Shown: positions 1 to 8,267 of the stretch, piece by piece
How the letters are laid out: each line of letters starts with the position of its first letter
How positions within the stretch are numbered: the first letter of the stretch is position 1
Assembly (NCBI GenBank): GCA_030697085.1
Contig: JAUYQT010000060.1
Span: 1 to 9,189, forward strand
Reading direction: 5' to 3'
Length of the DNA: 9,189 nucleotides
Source of the DNA: Azonexus sp.
GTDB lineage: Bacteria > Pseudomonadota > Gammaproteobacteria > Burkholderiales > Rhodocyclaceae
Made by a program: the position numbers and the translations under genes
Notes under the pieces: generated by a model
Databases searched by the model: none
What the model saw: the letters and a program-made list of their open reading frames with translations, nothing else
Told to the model about the DNA's origin: nothing

Positions 1-1014
1 CTGAGCGATGATCGGTTGGGCCAGCGCATGCATGGTCAGGCCATCGGTGTAATAGCCAAGCAGGAGATTGATCGTTTGCAGCGTTTCTTCTTGCAGCGAG
101 AAGAAGGGAATTTCTTCGACCACCAGCGCACCATAGTTCTCTCCGTCGACACCTGTCAGCGGCGCAGCGATCAGGTAACGGCTGGTCTGATGTTGTACTT
201 CCAGTGTTTGCCCGACATGGCAGAGGCAATTGTTGAGCTGCATCTGCTGAATGAGCGGGTCATTAATCACTAAAGGTTTGGCATTGCCGATCGACGCGAG
301 AGCCGTGCTGCTCAATTGTCCATTTTCAATCGGATAGAGTGAGGCCGTTTCGAGTTGGCAGTATTGGGCGAGCAGGCGCAAAAGTGTCTGGCTGCTTTGC
401 GTTTGATCATGCTCGCTGGCACTGATGTTGCGCAGGGTTTTGAGCGCATCGCGCATGGCCATCGGGCGGCTGATCAAATCCTGTTCAAGCCGGTCGTGCG
501 ACAGGCGCAGTAAATAGTACTGATGGGTCAGATATTCCAGGCGCTGATCGAGATAGGCCTGCACCGTTTCGGCCCGGCGGGTTCGGGCAACCCAGAGACT
601 GGAAAATTCACCGACCAGCATGATCAGGATCAGGCCGCCGAGGAAGGGGAGTTTCGGGAAGTTTTCAACATTCCCGATATTGAGTCCTAGCCAGGCAAGC
701 AGTAAAACACCGGCGGCGCCCATGCCGGCCAGCGGGCCGTAACGTAAGGCAAGCACCACCGGGGCGAACCAGGCCCAGGGGAAGTTAGCCTCAATCCAGA
801 GTGGGTCTTCAGGATTGAGTGCAATGCCGAGACCGACTGCGATGAGCGGCAACAGCAGAATTTCACTCAGAATCGCCCAGGAGCTGCCATTGCTCGCCGT
901 GAGCCGGCCCAGCACTCGGTCCAAAGCGCTGCGCTTGCGGGCGGATGTGCCGGGCAAACCATGGTCGGCTGATGGATTGGGGCTGTTGCCAGCCGTGAAA
1001 TTCCCTGGTGTCAT
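1..1014 (-). CDS. pelD: PelD, inner-membrane c-di-GMP receptor of Pel export (partial, C-terminus off window)
   Basis: The reverse strand reads open for 338 codons from ATG at 1014 to the window edge with no stop. A Lys/Arg-containing N-terminus of about 45 residues precedes four hydrophobic segments at about 48-66, 75-92, 93-111 and 122-143. A charged, probably helical stalk follows (about 145-185), then a GAF-like domain from about 190 to 330 (including YLIAAPLTGVDGENYGALVV). This matches P. aeruginosa PelD (about 455 aa): four TM helices, coiled-coil stalk, GAF, then a degenerate GGDEF domain that binds c-di-GMP through an RxxD site. That last domain would be the missing ~110-120 residues, so c-di-GMP binding cannot be judged here. 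The start lies 18 nt after the pelC stop in the same frame. No ATG, GTG or TTG codon lies between that stop and this ATG, so the start is well fixed, although no clear Shine-Dalgarno precedes it. Its role is known from the family: it gates the synthase (PelF with PelE and PelG) at the inner membrane. Position after pelC supports the call. Confidence 0.9.
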   Translation of the reverse strand, partial: MTPGNFTAGNSPNPSADHGLPGTSARKRSALDRVLGRLTASNGSSWAILSEILLLPLIAVGLGIALNPEDPLWIEANFPWAWFAPVVLALRYGPLAGMGAAGVLLLAWLGLNIGNVENFPKLPFLGGLILIMLVGEFSSLWVARTRRAETVQAYLDQRLEYLTHQYYLLRLSHDRLEQDLISRPMAMRDALKTLRNISASEHDQTQSSQTLLRLLAQYCQLETASLYPIENGQLSSTALASIGNAKPLVINDPLIQQMQLNNCLCHVGQTLEVQHQTSRYLIAAPLTGVDGENYGALVVEEIPFFSLQEETLQTINLLLGYYTDGLTMHALAQPIIAQ

Positions 1015-1032
1015 GTTGATGTGCTTTGTCGC

Positions 1033-1584
1033 TTAACGGGCGCCAGCCAGGCCGCCCTTTAACAGGTCGCGGATCAGTTGCTGAGCGACCGCAGAAAGCG
1101 CTTCACGGCTCCAGCCGCTTTTGCCACCAGCGCCGCTCCACAGGGTTTCGCCGGAGGCAACGTCGATAATCTGAAGTGCAACCCCTGCGGCAGGTTCGCC
1201 ATCGACACCGACTTTGTAGCGCCATTCATCAACGGCGCCAGCCAGTGCGTAGCGGGCACCCTGTTGGCGAGCCCAGGCCAGGGCTTCTTCTTGCTGTTTG
1301 CGTTCACCCGCCTCAAAAAGCGCTTCCTGTTGCAGAGCGCCTGGATAGCGCTTGACCTTGGCGGTAGCCAGGGAGCGCAACAGGGATTCTGAAATTGCCT
1401 CAGCCCGGCTACCGGCCAGCGGTGTTTCCGTGTGGTTGGCAAAGGGTAAGACAACCCATTGGGCTTGTGGCTCAAGGGCTGGTGCCTGGCCAAGATCAAG
1501 GGTGGAGCAGGCGCCGACGAGCAGTGTCAGGCCGATCAAGAAAAGGGCGCGCAGGCGATGCAGGAGCGGTGAGGTGTGGGTCAT
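1033..1584 (-). CDS. pelC: PelC, outer-membrane lipoprotein of Pel export
   Basis: A 183-residue protein with a lipoprotein signal peptide: basic HRLR at 9-12, hydrophobic core about 13-25, and lipobox VGAC with Cys26 as the predicted acylated residue. Ser follows the Cys, consistent with outer-membrane sorting. The mature part begins with a VVLPFANHT strand (44-52) and continues with ALAWARQQGARYALAGAVDE and EWRYKVGVDGEPAAGVALQI. It ends with a Trp-containing stretch, LWSGAGGKSGW (148-158), and an amphipathic helix (SAVAQQLIRDLL). P. aeruginosa PelC is of similar size (about 172 aa). Known family biology: PelC forms a dodecameric ring on the periplasmic face of the outer membrane whose negatively charged funnel guides cationic Pel to the PelB barrel. 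A conserved Trp near the C-terminus contributes to membrane contact, and Trp149 is a candidate here. The gene follows pelB after 30 nt and has the clearest ribosome-binding site in the operon. Confidence 0.93.
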   Translation of the reverse strand: MTHTSPLLHRLRALFLIGLTLLVGACSTLDLGQAPALEPQAQWVVLPFANHTETPLAGSRAEAISESLLRSLATAKVKRYPGALQQEALFEAGERKQQEEALAWARQQGARYALAGAVDEWRYKVGVDGEPAAGVALQIIDVASGETLWSGAGGKSGWSREALSAVAQQLIRDLLKGGLAGAR

Positions 1585-1590
1585 GGTTTT

Positions 1591-1596
1591 TTCCCT
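1591..1596 (-). promoter_or_regulatory. Ribosome-binding site of pelC
   Basis: AGGGAA on the minus strand lies 6 nt before the pelC ATG at 1584 and supports that start. It is the only good Shine-Dalgarno in this operon: pelA, pelB and pelD all lack a recognisable one. Confidence 0.65.
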
Positions 1597-1614
1597 GTCA
1601 AAGTGTCAGAAGAG

Positions 1615-4600
1615 TCAGTAGTGAATGCGATAGTTGAGTTGTAGTTCTCGGATCAAACCGCCGGATTGAAGGCCGGATTTTCCTAGCCCCCAACTCAGAC
1701 TGAGATGGTCGGCGCCGAAGATGCTGCCAGCAATGCCCAGGCGGAGGCTGTAGCCGGTGCCCAGACTGCTGTGCCGGGTGGCGCTGACCGCGCCGAAGGG
1801 CCGAATGGCCCGGGTGTATTGGGTTTGGTAGCGGAGGTCGGTGGCGAGTCGAATGCCATAGAAGCTGATGTTGTCGGGCAGAAAATAATTGGTGGCCAGG
1901 TCAATGTTGTTTGGTGGCGGCAAATTTTGTGGTGTCAGGGCGGCGACTGCCAGGTCTTTTTCCCGGATGCTTTGCGCATTGGCTCGGTGGCTGAAGCTAT
2001 GTGTTGACCAAAAGGCGCTGAGTTCGAGATCTCTCGCCTCCTGGCGCAGCATATGGCTGAGCGTGATACCCGTATGGTTGCCGCTACCCACGTTAGCGCC
2101 CGTTTGTAGCTTGTAATCTTCCCGCCAGTGTTCAAGCGTGATCTGATCCATGCGCGTTGGCCGATAACGTAGGCCAAGTGAGGCGCGATCCTTCATGCCG
2201 GCAAGGCGCAGGATGGTGGTTTCCTGGCTGGATAAATCAGTGCCGAGGCCGACGTTCAGAGAAAGGCGGTTATCGATTCGTTGTTCGTGTTCGATCTGGA
2301 GTGGCGTGTAGGTGGCCAGGCTATGACGATTTTCGACCATCAAAGTGGTTGCACCATCATCGTGGCGCCAATTGATCTTGAGGCGGGAAAATCGCTCGTC
2401 CGGGGCGTTTCGAATCACCGCCGTATCGGTCTCTTGACGGGCTATCCGGCCAAATTGAAAATCAAGCGAAAGTTTTGGGTCGACCGCAGCATGCCAGTGC
2501 GTCGCAACGAGTTGTTCATCTAACCCACCGAGTTTTCGCTTTGTGAATTCAGCGCCAGCGTGATCGCTGAACTCGAGCAATGAATCAGCCAGTTGCATGT
2601 GTAGCGGGTTGTCATCTGTCTGGTCAGTTTGCGTTTCAAAAGCGGTGCTTTGCACCAGGCGCAGGTCATCGATGGCTCGTGCCGCATTTATCCGGTCATA
2701 ACGTGGCAGGCTTTCGCCAAAGGTATCGAGGAGCTGCCCGGTTGCTGCCTTGTCATCTTCCGCCAGGGCGACGGTAATTTCGGCCCAGAGCGGGCGATTG
2801 GCGCGGTTGCTTTGGCTACGGGCATATTGATGGTAGAGGAAGCCGCGCTCGGCATTGTATTCGCCGGCATCCTGCAGCCAGCCGTTGGCCATTTCAGCGG
2901 CCGAATTGGAATATTTTTTCTCGGCACCGCGATCCAGGCGCAGGAGTTCACGTAGCGCATCCAGGCCGACATCTCCCGGGCGTTGCGTGAGTAATAGCCG
3001 GGTTCGGGCAATCCGCCGAACTTGGTCGAGCTCCGGTTCGGTCAGTAAACGCTGGCGCACTTCGAGCAGCGTCGGGCGCCCTTTGCCCGGCTGGCTGGCG
3101 CGTGCCGTTTCCTGCCATTCGCGGGAAAGCAGATGGCGGCGCAGGCGCCAGGCGCGGTCGGACTGCTGGTTTTGGTCAAGGGCGTCGGCATAGTTCATCA
3201 GCCAGAGAAAATTGTTTTGATGCTGACTGATGCGGGGCGAGAGATAGCGCGTCAGGGCAACCTGCGGTAGCGATAGCGCCTGATAGGCCGAGGCCAGCGC
3301 ATCGTGCATCGTCGGGTCGGTGCGCCATATCGGTTCGCGTGCAGCAAGGAGGTGGCGTAGCGAGACGGCGTCGTTGCTGTCGATAAATAGCCAGAGGAGG
3401 GCTTGTTGCATGGCCGCAGAGCCCGGCGCCAGTCTCAGGCTGGCTTCAAAATCAAGGCGGGCTTGCGCCAGATTGCCCATGTTTTGGTGATAGGTGCCGG
3501 CCAGACGTAAAAACTCCGGGTTGCTCCGCAAGGGGGCGAGCGCATGGCGGCTGGCTTGCGGTGAGCTATCCAGTTGTTTGAGCAGCGCACCCATTTCAGT
3601 CCATTGATTGCGCACAATATAGAGACTAAGGGCGCGAATCAGGTGTCGCGGTTGATCGAAACGCGCCCAGGCCTGGGCGGCAACTCGCGCCGCTTCGCTC
3701 GGGTGGGTATCCGCCAGCAATTGTACAAGGCTGTCGAAATCACTTGTTTCGGCTTTTCCGGAGCCGATAAGCTGGGTGAATGCGTGAATGGCTTGCGGTT
3801 CATTTTGCTGCAACTGGGCCAGCTCCCCGGTCAGACGCCAGAAATCCAGATCGGCTTCGCTTTCGTGGCCGACCCGGCTCTGGGCTTGCGTCAGCCAAGG
3901 CAGACTCTCTTCGCCGCGGCCCTGCAGCATGAGTAAAACGGCGAGCTTGACGGCGCGTGGCGCGGTGATTTGTGCTTCCCTTTGAAGCAGCTGCAGCCAG
4001 GCTTTGATGGCGGTTTCTGGCTGGCCGGCGCGATCCGCCAACTCGGCCATTAGTTCGAGTGCTTCGGGCGTTGCGTTTGGCCCAGTATGGCGATTCAGAT
4101 AATTTAGTGCTGCTTGCGGGTCGCCGTTTCGCTCATAGGCGGCGATCAGGGCTTTCAGCAAGGCCGGGTCGCCCGGCTGGCGGCCAAGTTGATAGTGCAG
4201 GGCGGCGATCAGCGCGGGGTCGTTGAAGAGGCCGGGGGCCAGACGTAGCACGGCCTGCCAGGCAAGATCGGCTTGTGTTTGCTTGGCTACGGTCAGCCAG
4301 TTTTCAAGGGCTATTTCCGGGCGTGTCGTCCATTCGGAAACCTGAGCCAGACGCTCACGCCAGCGCATGTCGTCGGGTGCTTGACGAACGGCGGCAGCGG
4401 CAACCTGCCAGGCATCCTCGAGCTTGCGGTTTTCAAGGAAAACTTGATAACCCAGCGTGTAAATCTTGTCATCAAACGGAAGGCCGGGTTCGCCGGGGTT
4501 GGCTTTGCTGGTGACTTTCTGGAAGCTGCCTTCACCCCAGGCGCGAGCGATTTGAATCGCCTGCCACTGCCGCATCAACGCCATTTTGAGCAGGCGCCGA

Positions 4601-5454
4601 ACGTAGCGATCGGCGATGTCGGGCCGACCGGCAGCGCGGGCGATTTGAGTCAGCAAGAGCAAGGTTTCTTCATCGTCGGCGAGATTGCCCAGTTCCCGCT
4701 CGCCCAGATCAAGGGCGGCGGCAAGTTGATTGCCGGACTGCAGCGCACGCAGGGCGGCATGAAAATACTGGCGGGCCAGTCTCGGTTCGTTGGTGGCCTG
4801 CCGCGCCAAAATATAAAGCTCGGCGCTCGCTCGGTAATTGCTGAAAGCCAGCCCTTCACGCGCCGCTTTTTCGTAGAGTAGGGCCGCTTGGGCGCGGTTG
4901 CTGGTTTGCCCGGCGAGTCGTTTGTAAAGTTGGAGACCAAGCTCCCGTTCGCCGAGTTCGAAGGCCTTGTTGGCCAGTTGCAAGCGGGTTTCTTCCGGCC
5001 AGGTTTGCTCGCTGAGTTCAAGCAGGCGCGCCCGTAACTCTGCTTTCAAGGTTTTCCGTGGGGCTTCGGGCTGGGCCGGCAGACGGTTATATTCGATTTC
5101 GCCCACTTGCCAGAGTAGCCAAAGTGCATCGCGGCGGGTCTCGGCGTCGGAAGAGTTCAACGCTGGCTGCAAGGTGGCGCGCGCTAACGCAATTTCGCCC
5201 TGATTCAGTTGCTGCCGTGCCAGCAGCAGGCGCAGTTGTGGATTATTCGGGTCGCTGCGTAAAAGATTGCTCAGGTAGGCACTGGAAAGCTGGCTTTCCG
5301 GCGCTTCAGAGACGCGCCGGATCAGGTCGCGCTGCGGATAAATGAGGATCAGCCCAACGATGACGATGCCACCAAGGAGCAGAATTAGCCAAAGGGGCGC
5401 CAGAACCGGGCGCTCAGCGGACTGGGCAGCTAGTCTGGATCTTCGCAGCAGCAT
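1615..5454 (-). CDS. pelB: PelB, TPR scaffold and outer-membrane beta-barrel exporter of Pel
   Basis: A 1279-residue protein. Residues 1-20 are basic and cytoplasmic, and 21-39 form one TM anchor (LWLILLLGGIVIVGLILIY). From about 50 to 930 the sequence is helical and Ala/Leu/Gln-rich with many TPR-like units, for example LLLARQQLNQGEIALARATL (76-95), ALIAAYERNGDPQAALNYL (435-453) and RLAGTYHQNMGNLAQARLDF (650-669). After a polar linker (about 940-955) the last ~315 residues alternate polar and hydrophobic residues as beta-strands and finish in LQLNYRIHY, with the terminal aromatic residue typical of BAM substrates. P. aeruginosa PelB (1193 aa) has the same plan; there the TPR region binds PelA and raises its deacetylase activity, and a 16-strand barrel exports the polymer. 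This copy is about 85 residues longer. The start is unambiguous: an in-frame stop lies at 5488-5490 and no ATG, GTG or TTG lies between it and this ATG. The start is inside pelA (41-nt overlap) with no Shine-Dalgarno, suggesting coupled translation. Confidence 0.94.
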   Translation of the reverse strand: MLLRRSRLAAQSAERPVLAPLWLILLLGGIVIVGLILIYPQRDLIRRVSEAPESQLSSAYLSNLLRSDPNNPQLRLLLARQQLNQGEIALARATLQPALNSSDAETRRDALWLLWQVGEIEYNRLPAQPEAPRKTLKAELRARLLELSEQTWPEETRLQLANKAFELGERELGLQLYKRLAGQTSNRAQAALLYEKAAREGLAFSNYRASAELYILARQATNEPRLARQYFHAALRALQSGNQLAAALDLGERELGNLADDEETLLLLTQIARAAGRPDIADRYVRRLLKMALMRQWQAIQIARAWGEGSFQKVTSKANPGEPGLPFDDKIYTLGYQVFLENRKLEDAWQVAAAAVRQAPDDMRWRERLAQVSEWTTRPEIALENWLTVAKQTQADLAWQAVLRLAPGLFNDPALIAALHYQLGRQPGDPALLKALIAAYERNGDPQAALNYLNRHTGPNATPEALELMAELADRAGQPETAIKAWLQLLQREAQITAPRAVKLAVLLMLQGRGEESLPWLTQAQSRVGHESEADLDFWRLTGELAQLQQNEPQAIHAFTQLIGSGKAETSDFDSLVQLLADTHPSEAARVAAQAWARFDQPRHLIRALSLYIVRNQWTEMGALLKQLDSSPQASRHALAPLRSNPEFLRLAGTYHQNMGNLAQARLDFEASLRLAPGSAAMQQALLWLFIDSNDAVSLRHLLAAREPIWRTDPTMHDALASAYQALSLPQVALTRYLSPRISQHQNNFLWLMNYADALDQNQQSDRAWRLRRHLLSREWQETARASQPGKGRPTLLEVRQRLLTEPELDQVRRIARTRLLLTQRPGDVGLDALRELLRLDRGAEKKYSNSAAEMANGWLQDAGEYNAERGFLYHQYARSQSNRANRPLWAEITVALAEDDKAATGQLLDTFGESLPRYDRINAARAIDDLRLVQSTAFETQTDQTDDNPLHMQLADSLLEFSDHAGAEFTKRKLGGLDEQLVATHWHAAVDPKLSLDFQFGRIARQETDTAVIRNAPDERFSRLKINWRHDDGATTLMVENRHSLATYTPLQIEHEQRIDNRLSLNVGLGTDLSSQETTILRLAGMKDRASLGLRYRPTRMDQITLEHWREDYKLQTGANVGSGNHTGITLSHMLRQEARDLELSAFWSTHSFSHRANAQSIREKDLAVAALTPQNLPPPNNIDLATNYFLPDNISFYGIRLATDLRYQTQYTRAIRPFGAVSATRHSSLGTGYSLRLGIAGSIFGADHLSLSWGLGKSGLQSGGLIRELQLNYRIHY

Positions 5455-8194
5455 CTTTGAGACGGAATTGTTGAACCTTAACCCCGTTCAGGGTTTCGTT
5501 TCGTGTTGGCGGAATAGGGTGGCCGTTGGCTCTGAGCAGGCATTTTTCCATCTGCGCCATGCGGAAAATCAGCGGCTGATAGGCGGATAGCGAGAAGCTC
5601 AAGGGTTGGCCGGCAACTTTATCTTGCCAATTTTCCAGTCGACCGTTGGCGTCATAAAGGTAGGGGCGCTTGGCTTTGCCGTCACTTGTTGTAAACCAGG
5701 CACTGCTGCCGGTCAGGTGCACGTAATTGCCTTCGCTGCCAGCGCTGAAGCCGGCGATGCCGACCGATGAATCGAGATTCGGGGCACCCAGGCTGGCTGG
5801 TAGACGCAGCGTGCGCAGGTTGCCGTGGCTGCGTACCCGCCAGCCATTACCCTCGCGAGCCAGGCTCATGTCGTGAAAGTCCTGCACTTTACGGATGTAT
5901 TCCGACGCAAAGATGGGGTGCAGCGGTTGCGCTGCTGCCCAGTCGTGCGCTTTGCGTAGTGCATTCAAACCGGCGCGTTTGCTCACCGAATAGGTGTGGT
6001 AATAGATGTCGACCGGCTTTATGCGGCGTGGTGTTTCGGTCATCTCGAAGCTTTCTATGACCCGTTCGAATCCATAAAATGGGCCGCGCCAGAGATTGGT
6101 GTAGATGTTTTCGTTGGTAATCGGGGCGTAAACCTGCAGGACACCATTTTTTTGTATGCCATGCGCCCCAACTGCGGTGAGAGAGGGGTTGCTGCGGGTA
6201 ATGGAGGTGTCGCCACCATTCATGTTGAGTAACCCCGCTTTTTCAGTGATGGCCAGTGCATCGGCACCGGGTGCGGTGTTGCCGGACCAGAGCAAGATTT
6301 TTACCGGCTTGCCAGGTGGCGCCAGGCGGCGCTGGATGTAGTCGGCTGAACCAATAATCTCCCGGGGGAGATCGAATTTGTAGCCGGGTATGTCGAGATG
6401 GTAGGACTCTTCCTTGGCGCCTGCCCCTTTCCCATTTTTGGTGCCTGGTTCCCAGATGAAAGGATGGGAGTAGGTGTGGCTGGCAATTTCCACATGCGGT
6501 AGCGCAAACATCTGTTTGGCAATGCCTTCAAGCTGGGCGCTTAGCTTGGGATGAAGGCCGTCGGGTGAAATTTCTGATTCGATAACGGAGACTGTTGTCG
6601 GTACACGGTAGCGCTGGAGAATTTCCTTAAGCATTACATCGGCAGCCGGTGGGCTACCAGCGAATTCAGCTAGCGAGGGGAAGCCGTCACCGTCAATGTG
6701 GGAGAAAAACAGGCGTTTGCCATTTTCAGTGGTGACATCGGGTGCCGGTAAGGGCTCGAGGCGCAGGGCGCTGGTCAGAAAGGCAAAGGGGTCGATGAGC
6801 CAGCGGGTTTGCTCTGTCCCGGGGATTTCCCGCAGTACGAACGGGTCAAGAATAAAACCACCCCATGAAGTTAGGGCTCCACCCACATAGCGCTGCTGGC
6901 GCTCGTCTCGTAACTCGATTAAGGGCTTGGTACTGTGACCATCAAGCCCAAGCGTTGCCAATTGCATTCGATTAGGTTTGGGTGCCGCTTCGAAACCCAT
7001 CATGGGTAGCGCACTGGCGATTTGAATTGTGCCGACGGCAGAGGGGAGCTGGGTCAGGCCAAGACTTTGCGCGATGTTGCGTTCCAGCGGAAAACCAAAG
7101 TCGCCGATGACGGCGACCGGGACGTCTTCGGCAATTCTATTCAGGAGCCAGCGGGGCAGCGATTTTAGCGACGTGTCGCTTAATTGACCGGAGAACCAGG
7201 TGACGATGCCGGCGTAACGGTCATTCAGGCTGCCATTGGGCAGGTTCTGATTAACGTCTGTGAAGTCCACCTGGTAGCCCATGTGATTCAAGGGCATCTG
7301 GAGAAAGCGGTGGGCGTTGGCATAATTTAAAGCGGGTGATTCCCGGCTGTCGTAAATCACCAGAATTCGCCGCGGCACTACCTCAACCTGGCCTATCCCC
7401 AGGCTATCCAGGTTGCTGTCAGTCACCCACGGAATAAACCCCAACGCCCGGATACGCTCGGCGGTTTCGCGGGTGGTTTTGCGGTCACTTGGGGTAACGT
7501 AGTCGATGCCGAGGATGGGGATGCCATGACTTTCCTTGATCGTCTTTAACTGGCCCAGCAGCCATTCACGGTCGCTGATTTTGACCTCTTCGTAGCGTTG
7601 ACCGCCGGCGTTCCAGCCACGGAACAGCGATTCAGCGGCGACCATGAATACCTTGCCCTGGACGCGCGGCACGATTTCAAAACCACGATTGAGGATCAGG
7701 CGGATACCGGGAAAGCGGCGATGTAAAGTTTCAATGACCTGAATCAGGCCTTGTTGCTGAGCTGATTCGTCAAAGCTCGTGGCTAATCGGTAGGAGTCGA
7801 GTGTGTCGAGAAAAAAGCCGCGATAGCCTTGTTCCCACAGTGGGCCGACGACTTTGTCGGCGAAGAATTTTGGCCACTCGGCGGGCGTCTGGTCAAGCAC
7901 TACCGATCCCCAATCGCCATTACGCGCCATTTTCCATGCGGCCGGAATCTCTTTGAAATATGGCCGGCTGGGCTGTACTTCGGCGACCGCGACATAGGCG
8001 AACAATTCGCTGTCCGGCGTACGATAACGCAGCGGGTTATAACCGTGGTCGGGTTCGACCACCGCAATGTCAAAGGCTTTCAGCTCGGCAAGCGGCGCTT
8101 TTTCCCCATAGAAAAGAGCCACAGCTGGGGCGGCGATGCCTAAGATGCTAAATAAAAAGCCAAAAATGAAAATTGCAGATCGAAGAAATACCAT
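5414..8194 (-). CDS. pelA: PelA, periplasmic Pel glycoside hydrolase and polysaccharide deacetylase
   Basis: A 926-residue protein (P. aeruginosa PelA is 948). Residues 1-22 form a signal peptide, with cleavage probably near GIAA; exact site uncertain. Residues about 25-275 are the GH166-type hydrolase domain, with GYRGFFLDTLDS (123-134), ILNRGFE (167-173) and VAAES (185-189). Glu188 is equivalent to the Glu218 essential for hydrolysis in P. aeruginosa. A central region (about 275-480) follows, including RRILVIYDSRE. The deacetylase domain starts with HIDGDGF (499-505), whose Asp501 and Asp503 fit the catalytic base and metal ligand, and continues with SHTYSHP (572-578), whose His573 and His577 are metal ligands. 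A further His is in YYHTYS (731-736). The C-terminal ~150 residues look beta-rich. The enzyme hydrolyses alpha-1,4-linked GalNAc polymer and removes acetyl groups, giving cationic Pel; it works with PelB. All known active-site residues I can check are present, so it is probably active. The ATG is the only ATG, GTG or TTG after an in-frame stop at 8246-8248, but lacks a Shine-Dalgarno. Confidence 0.96.
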   Translation of the reverse strand: MVFLRSAIFIFGFLFSILGIAAPAVALFYGEKAPLAELKAFDIAVVEPDHGYNPLRYRTPDSELFAYVAVAEVQPSRPYFKEIPAAWKMARNGDWGSVVLDQTPAEWPKFFADKVVGPLWEQGYRGFFLDTLDSYRLATSFDESAQQQGLIQVIETLHRRFPGIRLILNRGFEIVPRVQGKVFMVAAESLFRGWNAGGQRYEEVKISDREWLLGQLKTIKESHGIPILGIDYVTPSDRKTTRETAERIRALGFIPWVTDSNLDSLGIGQVEVVPRRILVIYDSRESPALNYANAHRFLQMPLNHMGYQVDFTDVNQNLPNGSLNDRYAGIVTWFSGQLSDTSLKSLPRWLLNRIAEDVPVAVIGDFGFPLERNIAQSLGLTQLPSAVGTIQIASALPMMGFEAAPKPNRMQLATLGLDGHSTKPLIELRDERQQRYVGGALTSWGGFILDPFVLREIPGTEQTRWLIDPFAFLTSALRLEPLPAPDVTTENGKRLFFSHIDGDGFPSLAEFAGSPPAADVMLKEILQRYRVPTTVSVIESEISPDGLHPKLSAQLEGIAKQMFALPHVEIASHTYSHPFIWEPGTKNGKGAGAKEESYHLDIPGYKFDLPREIIGSADYIQRRLAPPGKPVKILLWSGNTAPGADALAITEKAGLLNMNGGDTSITRSNPSLTAVGAHGIQKNGVLQVYAPITNENIYTNLWRGPFYGFERVIESFEMTETPRRIKPVDIYYHTYSVSKRAGLNALRKAHDWAAAQPLHPIFASEYIRKVQDFHDMSLAREGNGWRVRSHGNLRTLRLPASLGAPNLDSSVGIAGFSAGSEGNYVHLTGSSAWFTTSDGKAKRPYLYDANGRLENWQDKVAGQPLSFSLSAYQPLIFRMAQMEKCLLRANGHPIPPTRNETLNGVKVQQFRLKDAAAKIQTSCPVR

Positions 8195-8221
8195 TTTTAG
8201 GGTATCGACAGTGGGGTGGCT

Positions 8222-8249
8222 ATTAGAGCTGTTTTCGCCCCAGTGTCAA
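8222..8249 (-). promoter_or_regulatory. Predicted sigma70-type promoter of the pel operon
   Basis: On the minus strand, TTGACA (8249-8244) is a perfect -35 element, followed by a 16-bp spacer and TCTAAT (8227-8222), a 5/6 match to the -10 consensus. The predicted start of transcription is about 8215, giving a leader of only about 21 nt before the pelA ATG. It is the only convincing promoter seen in the window and is correctly placed to drive pelABCD. The start site is inferred from spacing only. Confidence 0.7.
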
Positions 8250-8267
8250 AATGGTTTTTTGAATACA

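Noticed and set aside
1015..1035. pelC and pelD are in the same frame, separated by TAA and six codons, suggesting a readthrough fusion
   Set aside because: PelC is a secreted outer-membrane lipoprotein and the PelD N-terminus is cytoplasmic, so a fusion makes no topological sense. One-in-three chance of sharing frame.
1074..1499. 141-codon minus-strand frame inside pelC
   Set aside because: It overlaps pelC in another frame and shows no family resemblance, whereas pelC has a signal peptide, lipobox and family motifs.
1596..1601. TTGACA on the minus strand just before pelC, as an internal promoter
   Set aside because: No -10-like hexamer at proper spacing follows; downstream is GC-rich pelC coding sequence.
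4273..4881. 202-codon open frame on the plus strand opposite pelB
   Set aside because: It is antisense to a strongly supported coding region, has no recognisable domain or ribosome site, and is explained by GC-rich codon structure of pelB.
8195..8249. c-di-GMP riboswitch or other structured leader before pelA
   Set aside because: The predicted leader is only about 21 nt, far too short for a riboswitch aptamer.
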